Part shown: positions 51,901 through 61,940 of the stretch, piece by piece
Numbering within the stretch: position 1 is the stretch's first letter
How the letters are laid out: each line of letters starts with the position of its first letter
Assembly: GCF_025698545.1 (NCBI RefSeq)
Contig: NC_068571.1
Coordinates: 49,943,733-50,007,732 of the forward strand
Reading direction: 5' to 3'
From: Gossypium raimondii
Taxonomy: Eukaryota; Streptophyta; Magnoliopsida; Malvales; Malvaceae
Length of the DNA: 64,000 nt
Notes under the pieces: model-generated
What the model was told of the DNA's origin: nothing
Database searches by the model: none
What the model saw: the letters and a program-made list of their open reading frames with translations, nothing else
Made by a program: the position numbers and the translations under genes

Positions 51901-51985
51901 AAATTCAAGCCATTACATTTTTTTTTCGTCGGATTTGTGGTCCCGAAACCACTGTTCCGACTAAGCCTAAAATCGGGCTATTACA
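48976..51985 (-). mobile_element. Solo LTR, family B, innermost of three nested LTRs
   Basis: Plus strand: TGTAACACCCCTTAACCG ... AAATCGGGCTATTACA. A perfect, non-AT-rich 5-bp duplication CGGTG flanks it (48971-48975 and 51986-51990), inside the GC-rich part of the family A LTR. At 3010 bp it is about 680 bp longer than the copy at 37760, because of the tandem hairpin array and its surroundings (about 49430-50040). Confidence 0.93.
49574..49984. repeat. Tandem array of hairpin-forming repeats in an LTR
   Basis: About nine units of 37-60 bp. Each has GATAAGTGTAGCCACTTATC or a longer variant with GATAAGTGTAGC..GCTATCACTTATC, joined by CACTTTGTTTCTTGATC. The 8-base arms GATAAGTG and CACTTATC are perfect complements around a 4-base TAGC loop. 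In the right half the stem is extended by TAGC/GCTA. The related LTR at 37760-40091 has no such array. Confidence 0.9.
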
Positions 51986-54900
51986 CGGTGACTGTCCGAT
52001 GACCAGCCAATGGCCGGAGGACAGAAGGATTGAGAGAGAGTTTTTAAAGTTTTTTTGTTTTTTTTCGGAAATGTTTAAAAATGAAATTTTTTTGGAGGTA
52101 AAGAGACTTTTATACGACACCAAAACGATGCAGTTTCAGAAAGCCTCCGGACGTACTAAAACATCGTCGTTTTGAATATCCGACTCGAGTTCGACCTGAT
52201 CCACTTTGAGGTCCGCGTGTTTTTATGCGGAGGGGAAAATTGCATTTTGACCCCTCCGCCTTTTAATGAGTTTTCAATTAGGTTTTTTTTGTGTTTTTTT
52301 TAATTTGTTTTCAAAATTTATTTTCCATTTCAATTTAATCCTACTGGAACGGCGCCGTTTTAGAGGATAAGGGAAAATTTCCCTTCCAGCCCCTCTATGT
52401 AATTCGCGTGTTCGAATTAGTCCCTGGGGTTTCATTTATTCACGGATTTGCCCTGAAATTTTTCAATTGCTGTTCAATTTAGTTTTTTTATTATTTTCTT
52501 AATTAATTTTAATAACGTAATTGTTTTTTTTAATAAAAAAACATATGTATATGCTTTATGCGCATTTATATTTTTTAAAACTAAAGTTTTATTTACATTT
52601 ATATGCATACATATTTTTATTTTTTCTTTGATTTTAATAATGTTGACATCATTTAATAATTTTTTATGTTCTTATAAGTACATTATAAATTTTATAAATC
52701 AAAGTTTTACATAAAAATTCATATGTATGCTTCTAATTCTTCCTAATTTCATTTATTATATATTTATATTGCACATTTATTTGATATATTATATGTCATT
52801 CGTTATTCATTTGTTCATATATTTGCATCATTTCTATGCTATCGTAGTATTTATTATTGCATTATATATTTAAAGTAGCATAACATTACATTTTTTTGTA
52901 CTCGATTTTTTTTCTAAAAAAAAAATCAAACTCTTTCAAAATGGATATTCTTTAAATCAAAATAAACTGATTATTGGGAATTCAACACGTTGTGTCCTAA
53001 CGTATTGGATGTGACGCATTGATTTCTCGAAATGAAGATTTTTTTAAAAAATCATGAAGGAAATATTCCGAGTTTGAGATCCTAAAGGAATTGTGCCCTA
53101 ACGTATTGGGTGTGATTTCTTAAATCTTGGATAAGTACTGGATGTTCTTTTAAAGTAAAGGAAATATTCCGAGTTTGGGATTCTACAGGGATCGTGCCCT
53201 AACGTATTGGGTGTGATTTCTTAAATCTTGGATGAGTGGATGTTCTTTTAAAGTTTTATTATATAAATATTCTGACCTAATTCATTTTGGGGGAAATTAG
53301 AATGTTGTGCCCTAACGTATTGGGTGTGGCATTTTTGCTTCTCTAAATTGAAAAAGGTCTTAATATGCAACGTTTTAAGTTTTTAAAGATTATATTTTTA
53401 AAATTTTCGACCTTAAGACATTAATTAATTAACTAGGTACCAATTTTTGGGCATAATGAGGGTGCTAATCCTTCCTCATACGTAACCGACTTCCGGACCC
53501 GTTTTTCTAAAATTCGTAGACCAAAATCGTTTTAGGTGACCCAATCACACCTTAATAAAAGATTGGTGGCGACTCCCAATTTTCATTTTTTAAAGTCGGC
53601 AACCTAAAATTTTTTGTTTTAAAAAAAATGGTTTCGACATATATATATATATGTATATTGAAAACCCATGTATACATGAGTATAATACGTACCTTTAATC
53701 AAAGCAAGAATTTATACATGTATTTATTTTCTCATATTCGAATCTTATGTGTATATATATAACCTTCGTACAATCAATTAAATTCAGAACATATTCATAT
53801 AGATACATATATAAATATTAATACATTATATATTTATATATATATATGCTTTATAGCATTCCTACCTTAACTTAATTCAAAATTTTATATAAGCACATAT
53901 ATATTCGAACACTTTATACACATATATATACCATTTATAATTCTAATTTATTCAATCAAATTACTTCAAATTAAAGCTCAACAACAACTACAATCGATAT
54001 ACATACATATATACTAATTTAATAACATTAAATAGCTAATAGACTTACCTCGGACAGTGAAAAATTGAAATCGGATAATTAGTCGACGATTTTAGTTTTT
54101 CTCCGATCTAGCTCCGATTTCTTTGGTTCTTGATCTGAACATATTCAAAATGAGCTAGTTTAAATATTATTAACTTCAATTTAATCCAAAAACACATAAA
54201 TGAGAAAATTACAAATTTGCCCCTAACATTTTACATTTTTCACAATTTAGTCCAAATTACGCAAAACACAAAACATTCAAATTTTGGCTATACTATGCTT
54301 AGGCCGAATCTTCATTATACTCATACAAGTCCATGCATTTAATTTATTTCGTATTTTAGTCCCTCAAAAATTTATTTTCACAATTTAGTCTTAAATACTC
54401 AAATTCATCAAAAATCCTAAGACAAAACATGTTAATCTAACACATATATTTCATATTTCATCAACTAACATCATAAAACTCAAACATCTATCAATGGTAC
54501 ATTTCAAAATCATCATCAATTCACAAAATTGAAGCATCGGTCTTGAATATTCGAAGCAACGATTGCAAAAACGTAAAAATTATTAAAAACCGAACAAAAA
54601 CTAACCTTTAATTAAGCTTGACCATGGCCGAATATCACAAGCTTTAAACTTTTTTTTTCATTTCTAGTTTCGGTGGAAGAAAGATAAGTATGGCTTTATA
54701 AATTTTATGTTTGTTTTTTATTTATTATAAATACATTATAATATAATATATATTACAACCTTTATAAAATATAAATAATATAAAAAAACTATATATTATA
54801 CTCATAATGTCGTCCACTATCTTTTCAATGGTCAAATTGCAACTTAAAACCTCCATATTAAAAGAACAACCACTATTCGGCCCTTTTAGAAATAACCACT

Positions 54901-55092
54901 AAATTTTCATTTGACGCGATTAAGCCCTTTTATTAAATTGAGCACTCAAACGATCAAAATTTCATGCGCAATTTTCACACATAGTAATTCACATACTACA
55001 AATGCCAAAAATAATTTTAAAATATTTTTCTGACTCAGATTTGTGGTCCCGAAACCACTTTTTCCTATTAGGGTCAAAATTGAGTTGTTACA

Positions 55093-57453
55093 TAGATCAT
55101 CTCAAAACTCGGTCATTTTAATAGAATATTAGATTTACTAAAATGATAATCTTCAGTCTACAAAATCTAGAAAATGGGTTCAGGAGTCGATTACGTATGA
55201 GGAAGGGACCAAAATGGAAATTAGCACCCTCATAACGCCCAAAATTGATACCTAGTTGATTACTTAATGTTTTGATGTCGAAAATTGATATTTCGAAATA
55301 AAACACAATCCCTCTTTGTATGATGTTCTTTTTAATAAATCACTTAACTAAATTAAATTTTACGAAAAGATCTTATTTCGAGTTAGTCGAGAAGAAAAGA
55401 TCATGCCCCGTAAGTTAGGACACGATGCTTTAAATCCTCGAAAACAAGAATAATCACCATTTGACCCTTACTTAAATCTCGTTTTCATTTTAAATAGGAA
55501 ATTCGATTATTTCGGTTCTAAGAAGATGTCATACTCTATAAGTTAGGAGCACGACTCCTCGAATCCCAAAAATAATGAATGTTGTCTCGGTTTTAAATAT
55601 TTCCTATACGTTAGGTAGAACAAATGTAACCTTTTAAAACGATATACTTTTTAATTTGTTTAGGTCTAGTAATAAAATGAATAAATATATTTTAACACGA
55701 TACATGGCATGGTGATTAGCAAAATGAAGTAAAATAATAGTGGGTACAAATGAATTGATAACATTAAAATGATAAATAAATGAATAAATAAAAATGAAGA
55801 AAAATAAAAGATAAAATAAAAGAAATGCTATGCTAGTGAATAATATAAATGCAACTATAATGATAATAAAAATACATCAATTTATAGTAGTATTAGCGAT
55901 AATCATGTCATAATTACTATCATAGTACTAATATGAATAAATAAAATAATAACAGTAATAACAAGGATAAAATAAAAATAAAATGTATAAATAAAAGGAA
56001 ATATTAATAACATAAATTTTAAGTGCTAAAATAAATGATATAGTAAATAAAGAGGCAAAATTAACCAAATAAAAGACTAAATTGAAATTTAAGTGAAAAT
56101 TAAAGCATAAATCGCAAAATAAATAAAGAAAGGGGGAAATAAAGGACTAAATTGAAAATCTAACAAAATCTAATGCCTAAATAAAAAAAGGATATAAAGG
56201 ACTAAATTAAAATGCGAAAATGAAAAGGGATCGAAAGGGGTATTATCCCACCCATATTACACGTGTCCTTCCCTTAGAGGATCAACAGTGGGTCAAGGGA
56301 CCAAATTGCACAAGAATAAAATAAAATGATAAAAATAAAACAAATAAAAATGAAATAGGACAAAATAAAAAAGAAGCAAAAAAGTGAAGGGACCAAAATG
56401 GAAATTATCCCCTCCATGCGAAAACACGCAAATCCTAGGGGGATTCGGGTCGAGCATCCGGGTCCTCCTTCAAAACGACGCCGTTTTGGGGCTTCTAAAG
56501 CCAAGCCAAAACGACGTCGTACTAAGGTCCTATATAAGTAAAAAAAATTTGAAAAAAATTCCCTTCTCTCATGCGTCTAAATTTTTTTCTTTCTCTTCTT
56601 TTCTCTTAAACAGCCTTTAGGCCGCCCATGAGATCCGACGAGCCCCCATGGCGGCCACCAGTTGTCGACGACGGGGTCCGCCGTCCCCGGTGGCCGAAAT
56701 CCATGAAGCAATGTCCCTTTCAATCGTTTCGACTCCCAGAACCCAAATCTAGGGTTGATATTTCTTAAAACTTGATAGAAAACAAGAAAACTCCTAGAAG
56801 CCTTTCGGTTTCTCTGTAATTTTTATGGGTACCTCCACACCCTAGCGGTCTTAGACAAACCAAGGATGATTTGGAGGTCTTTCATGCTAGGAGGGAGCCG
56901 TCCTTTATCGGAGACGGTGTCCTCATCCACTCACGACGGTGGAATACGAGGCAGTGTTCAAGTAAATAAAAAAAATTCCTATCTTTTATTTATTTATTTT
57001 TCAAAAAAAAAGTATAAATGAACTACCTTTAAAACTTGTCACTTTTTTTTTTGTATTTGACTCCTTGTGTGTCTGTAAAAAATTACATGCCATTGTTATG
57101 ACTTTTGTAGCAATATATTATAGAATATTTGGTTCTTTTTCTTGCTTTTTCCTGTCATTTTTGTTTTCTGTTCTCTGTCTTCTTCTTTGTAGGTATTCAT
57201 GGCAAGGTCAATGGTGCTGGGGAGCCTCGCCTTGCCATTTCAGTGAAAGGGGAGAGACAGGCCTCAGGCAATGCACTCCCTGACGTGGAGCAGCACCGAA
57301 GGCTCAAGGGATCAACTAGGGTTTCTAATTTGTTAAGATTTCAGGCTTGGGCTTCGGATGTTTGGGGCTTTTAGCGTTAGGTTAGATTGGGTAATGTATT
57401 TGAGCTTGTGTGGGTTATTTGGGTTTGTAAGTGGACTTTAGTTATTGCTTTGT

Positions 57454-57484
<31 letters not shown>

Positions 57485-57512
57485 TTGGGCTGGACGGATT
57501 TGGGCACTTACA
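55093..57512 (-). mobile_element. Family A LTR, minus orientation, lacking its 3' end
   Basis: On the minus strand it begins TGTAAGTGCCCAAATCCG (at 57512). It contains the family A landmarks: the GC-rich block with CATGGCAAGGTCAATG on the plus strand near 57200, ATGCCCCGTAAGTTAGGAC-type phrases near 55400, and GATTACGTATGAGGAAGG near 55190. The final GTTTCGACA is missing, and the sequence stops where the family B LTR ends at 55092, so it was probably cut by insertion of that element. A (TTTA)n run lies at about 57448-57484. Confidence 0.75.
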
Positions 57513-57980
57513 GAGGTGATTTATAAAACAAATATTACTTTAATTCTTGAGATTCTTATGCCTTGTAATATGACTCATTTTCGTCTGATTAACTTATGTA
57601 ATGTGATTTATAAGATAGTATCCAAGGTGATAACTAATAAATTACAAACAATCATGGATATTTGCATCAATAAAGCTTAGAGCGCTTTTGTTTCAGGAAG
57701 ATTGATCTCAAACAACATATTAATTGCATATGAGAAAAGGAGGGTGGGTAATTTGGATTCTTTTGCTTTTTGAAGTTGGATATAAACAAAACATATCACC
57801 GTGTGTAATGGTACTTTGTGAATGCTATGATAATCTGGATGGGTTTTAATAGGACGACAATGGAGTTGGTTATACAGTGTCTTACCACTGTGGTGTATTC
57901 GATTGCACTTAAAGGAATACGAGGGGAGGACTTTCGTCCCTCGAGAGGACTTCGTGAAGGGGAGCAATTGAGTCTCTTAT
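57513..57980 (+). pseudogene. Fragment of a LINE reverse transcriptase
   Basis: Broken frames encode NMTHFRLINLCNVIYKIVSK, then (after TAG at 57678-57680) SAFVSGRLISNNILIAYE, and further RTTMELVIQCLTTVVYSIAL and DFRPSRGLREGEQLS. This is the middle of a plant L1-type reverse transcriptase up to the RGLRQGDPLSP motif. The catalytic aspartate motif and everything after it are missing. The fragment begins at the LTR border and ends about 180 bases from the 3' end of the WRKY40-like gene. Confidence 0.85.
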
Positions 57981-58158
57981 CTTTTTTTTTTCAACATAAA
58001 CAACAAATACATAACTATGAATCAGGGATTTAAAATGCAGTCCAACATGCAGTGAATATCAACAGTGAAGACTGCATTTAAATCCATTCTCTATAAATTT
58101 CTGCCTAATTAAGGATGATGCTACGTTTCCCCACTTTTCTATCCTATTCTCATCTCAT

Positions 58159-59425
58159 CTATATAACTCTCCCTGAAATGGCTGCAGCCAGGGCTGCTGT
58201 AAAATTTGGGTTTCGAGTCAAAGAAGCCGCCATATGTTGGACTAAAACCTGTTGAATTGCTGCTGGTGCATCATCAACCTCTTGGGTTTTCTTTTTGGCA
58301 CCGTCCCCATACCCCTCTGGTTGCATCAATTCAAGAGTTGTAGTGGGAGCTGAAGCCCTGGTCGAGGCACAAGAAACAGGCTTGGCACTACACTTGGGGC
58401 TTAATATTGCTACTTCACTTGGAGAAGGGTGTGCATGGTTGTGCTCTCCTTCGTAAGTAGCCACCAGGACTGATGGATCTTCAGCACTTCTTTGCACCTA
58501 AAAATGGACAACCACTATCAGAAACAACAATCAAATACATATACAATGATCATATATCAATGCTGGACTCACCTTTTTCTTGACTGGACAGTTTGGGGCA
58601 AAAGAGCATTTGAAGTATGCTCTGGGAGAAGGGTTATCTTTGGTGACCTTTTGACCATATTTTCTCCATTGATATCCATCCCTTACAATCTGCAACACAT
58701 ATGAAAACCACTAATATTCAGAATTTTCAGCAGTTGGGAGACTAATAAAGTCCGACGAAAACTAGTTTAGGAACATTACCAGGCTGTTATCAGAAGGATT
58801 TGTGCGAACATAAATCCTTGAAATGGTGGTCTTAATGCACTCCCTAGGCACTTTACATGAATCTTCATCACTACAGCTGGTCTCTTTGTTTCCATTACTG
58901 AATCCAATCATGTTGGTACTATAATCTTCACACTCGGCTTTTCTCTTTTTCGATGTCGAAACTTCATTTTCAGAGTTAATGGTCACTAATTCCGTGAACT
59001 TGTTCTGCAAATCGTTGTAGCAGTGACCCAAAGCTGTTAACATCTCAGTTAGCTTCTTGTTCTCAGCTTTAATCCGATTCAATTCCTCCACCAAATCTGC
59101 ATTCTGCTAAATGAAAACGAAACTTTTGTTCATAAGAAAAATACTTTATATATTCAAGTTCTTGTTGAAGAGAATTAACAAGTACTCCATGAAATACCTC
59201 TTGTTTGAAGGGTAGCTTCACATCAGAGTCAGCCATTTCTCCCTCAGATTTGGTCCTCTGTTTCAAAAAAGTCGAGGGAAGATTTGTGAGGACCAACAAA
59301 TCCAAAAAGACAAGAAAGTTAGTCCCTCAATTGATAATATCTAAACTCACCAGAGCTTTGTTCCGGTGATGGAAAGGATTGATGTTGAGGTCCAGCGTAG
59401 TATCCACCCAAGCTGATGATCCCAT
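58159..59425 (-). CDS. WRKY40: WRKY transcription factor, group IIa (WRKY40/WRKY18-like)
   Basis: Five exons on the minus strand: 59425-59351, 59257-59198, 59103-58780, 58689-58573 and 58497-58159, giving 304 residues. The N-terminus has TLDLNINPF (residues about 9-17), typical of WRKY18/40/60. A leucine zipper ([22 protein letters not shown]) starts near residue 49 and mediates pairing in this group. A basic nuclear signal SKKRK follows. WRKYGQK is at 161-167, and the zinc site is C181-X5-C187-X23-H211-X-H213. The intron before VQR matches the group. The acceptor of exon 3 has the form AGCAG, so an isoform with one extra glutamine is possible. These proteins bind W-boxes and, in Arabidopsis, modulate immunity and ABA responses, often as repressors. 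The symbol marks similarity; true orthology within WRKY18/40/60 is unproven. Confidence 0.93.
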
Positions 59426-59554
59426 CACTCAAATTTTACTCTAAAACAAACAAACAAACAGGGAACCAAGCGAGCTGAAGCTAAACAAATTATGAGGATC
59501 CCTCTTAAGATAGTAAAAAAGGGAACGACTATGAAAGATTAATACCCAGAAACT

Positions 59555-59562
59555 TATATATA
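59555..59562 (-). promoter_or_regulatory. TATA box of the WRKY40-like gene
   Basis: The minus strand reads CTATATATAAG about 130 bases before the ATG. A start site about 30 bases downstream would leave a 5' UTR near 100 bases. A second TATATATA lies at about 59682-59690. Confidence 0.6.
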
Positions 59563-59835
59563 GAAGAGGCTTGAATGTGGTTTGAGTTATTCAGGGAAGT
59601 TTAAAAAGTGATGAGGTTGAAAGAGCCTTCTCTGAGAGGCATATCCCACTTAGAATCCTAATTTGATAGAGCAGTCCACGTTATATATAGTTAGAGATTT
59701 ATGACAAGAAAAGGGGGTCGCAGAATAAATCACAAAGTCGCGCAAAATATTGATAAAACTTGAATTTATGACATATATTTTAATGGTATTTATTTCGTAT
59801 TCAAACATGACGTTTAGGGTATGATGTCAGTCGGC

Positions 59836-60013
59836 GTCAACGTCAAGCCCCCGTCCATCACCGGCTATGAATGATAGTTTATGGCTACATACATACATAT
59901 GGCTAAAACAAGGGTTCGTCGTCGACTCATCGTGTTGACCTTAATTTTATCTCCATCAGCGCACTTACTCGCATGCCCCCCTTTCCACGTTTCTTCGTGT
60001 CACAAAACACGTG
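59836..60013. promoter_or_regulatory. W-box and G-box cluster upstream of the WRKY40-like gene
   Basis: Two minus-strand TTGACG cores (GTCAA at 59836-59840 and 59842-59846), a plus-strand W-box TTGACC at 59935-59940 and a G-box CACGTG at 60008-60013, about 410-590 bases before the ATG. WRKY genes of this group are commonly regulated by WRKY proteins, including their own. Binding is inferred from motifs only. Confidence 0.5.
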
Positions 60014-60550
60014 GTTTTCTCCTCTCTTTTTTTTTTTTTTAATCTTTTTCTAAGTTGAATTTATTTTATCATTCTGCCAAATGTTTGTATACTAGTTTTA
60101 AAATAATATATTTTTTGTTTTATTTATAATTTTACATGTGAAAGAAAATGTAAATGATATATTAAAAGTTTACTTTCTTTTAGTAATCACGGTTGGAATT
60201 AATGGTAAGCTCCATCATATTTTCAATTTCAAATAGAAAATATGTTTGAATACCAGAGATAATATTATTAGAAGGAATAATTATAAAATAAATCGTAAAA
60301 TAAAAATGATAGGTTCTCATCATTTATGTGCAATTAATAAATGTAAAACAATAATTTATAAATAAAATAATGAAGTATGTAATCAAAGCAGATAGTCAAG
60401 ATTTTTTAGAATAAATGCTTGCTAGCCTTTATTAAAAAGAGAACATTGGGACTACAAGGCAAATGCAGCGACTGGAAACTAGTTGTTCAAACAAAACGTT
60501 ATATGCAATAAAATCAAGAAAAAAAAATCAAAAGGGAAAGTGAAAAAAAC
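60014..60550. other. AT-rich intergenic DNA
   Basis: Starts with a poly-T tract at about 60028-60041, then AT-rich noncoding sequence. Nothing recognised. Confidence 0.55.
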
Positions 60551-61399
60551 CGTGGTAGTTGGTACATTAATACGGTTCGTTCCAGTAATAAATCATAAAT
60601 TTTAAGTTATGTTGGAGTGTAAATTTGGATCGGTATTACTTGATGCGTATCGGTTGATTTTATCTGTATTTATCAGAATGTGGTATATTGGTCAGTACTT
60701 TTAAAATGTATTTTCAATTTGTAACAAAAATTAATATATTTTAATTTTTTTATTTTTATAATTTTTCTGTACAAAAAATAATTTTAAATATATTATAAAT
60801 TTAATTTTTTTTATTTTTATTTTGAATTTGTTGATTTATGAATCATGGTAGTAGATACCGTCTCGGAACCAGTCGGAACGTGCTGTTCTAGTAGCAAATC
60901 AAAACACAAACTTTAGGTTCCGTTCCAGTGCAAATTTTTATTGGTATCGCTCGTATTGGTATGTACCGGTTGATTTCGCCATACCAATCAGAGTATGGTG
61001 TATCGGCTGGTACTCAGAAAAATCAATTTAAAAATATATTTTAAATTTAATGTTTTTATTTGTTATTTGTACAAAAAATAATATATTTTAATTTAAGTTT
61101 ATTTTTATAATTTATTTGTACCATAAAATAATTTTAAAATATATTATAAATTTAAATTTAATTTTTATTAGTTATTTTAAATTTTTTTAATAATGGATTG
61201 TATTTGTGAAGCTTATTAAATAATATTTTATATAATTGATGAGTTTATTTTTGTATCTTTAAATTTACATATGGTCTGGTTTGAAACTCATGCCACCAAT
61301 TTTTTAAAAATTATAACCTCAACCAAAGTTTTATTTTTCTTATGATTATTTTATATTTGAGATTTATTTAATCTCATTATTTGATATTTATAAATACTT

Positions 61400-61435
<36 letters not shown>

Positions 61436-61940
61436 CAAATGCTTTTAAAAAATAACAACAACTCCCAAACGGTACACTGAAACAAACCGGTACCCGTCTG
61501 TATCAGTACCGATAGAAAAATGATACATCTAGCAGTACAGTACTAACTACCTTGTTTATGAATTGCTATAAGCATAGTATAAGATGATCTATTGTTTAAT
61601 TTATGTAATTTTTTTTGCTTTTTTAGAAAGAATATTTTATATAATTGATGAATTTATTTTTTGGTATCTTAAAATTTACATATGGTCAGATTTGAAACTC
61701 ACGCCACCAACATTTTTAAAATCTTTTTTACTATCTCAACCAAATTTTTATTTTTAAGAGTATTTTACATTTGAGATTTATTTATTCTCATTATTTGATA
61801 TTTGTAAATAATTTTTAATATACTTATATCAAATGTTTTTCAAAAATAGCGATAACTCCGAAACGGTACACCAAAATAGTACCGGTACATACCAGTATTA
61901 GTAGAAAAATGGTATGTCTACCGGTACTGACTACCTTAAG
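60551..61940. repeat. Fold-back repeat made of two left and two right units
   Basis: Two related units of about 300-350 bp (from GGTAGTTGGTACATTAAT near 60553 and GGTAGTAGATACCGTCTC near 60846) are followed by two other related units ending ACTAACTACCTT near 61553 and ACTGACTACCTT near 61937. The two ends are roughly inverted (GGTAGT.GGTAC against GTACTGACTACC). No coding capacity. A likely nonautonomous DNA transposon or a nest of one. Sequence related to it occurs at 10720-10880. Confidence 0.55.
61399..61435. repeat. (ATAC)n(AT)n microsatellite
   Basis: TATACATACATACATA is followed by a run of about a dozen TA units, inside the first right-hand unit of the fold-back repeat and absent from the second. 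Confidence 0.85.

Larger units (their letters stand above)
48230..53639 (+). mobile_element. Solo LTR, family A, inserted in the gypsy 5' LTR
   Basis: Begins TGTAATACCCGATTTTGGCC and ends ATGGTTTCGACA, with TATAT on both sides (48225-48229 and 53640-53644). It contains the repeated phrase TGCCCTAACGTATTGGGTGT (52990-53320) and TGGTGGCGACTCCC near its end. A family B LTR is inserted at 48976-51985. Without it the LTR is about 2.4 kb, close to the 2.29 kb of the copy at 34055. The TATAT duplication lies in a TATA-rich target, so it is slightly less decisive than the others. Confidence 0.85.
46420..55092 (-). mobile_element. 5' LTR of a truncated gypsy element, family B, split by a nested LTR
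   Basis: On the plus strand it begins TGTAACACCCCGAACCCG at 46420 and ends TTGAGTTGTTACA at 55092. On the minus strand that is TGTAACAACTCAATTTTG..TTACA, the family B layout. A family A LTR at 48230-53639 is inserted in it. Without that insertion and its duplicated target the LTR is about 3.26 kb. Only the primer site and part of gag follow it, and no matching 3' LTR is present in the window. It is the most diverged of the three family B copies seen here. Confidence 0.82.

Noticed and set aside
57065..57374. Two open frames near 57.1-57.4 kb
   Set aside because: They belong to the GC-rich part of the minus-oriented family A LTR, and the same phrase (CATGGCAAGGTCAA) occurs at 34.3 kb in the other copy.
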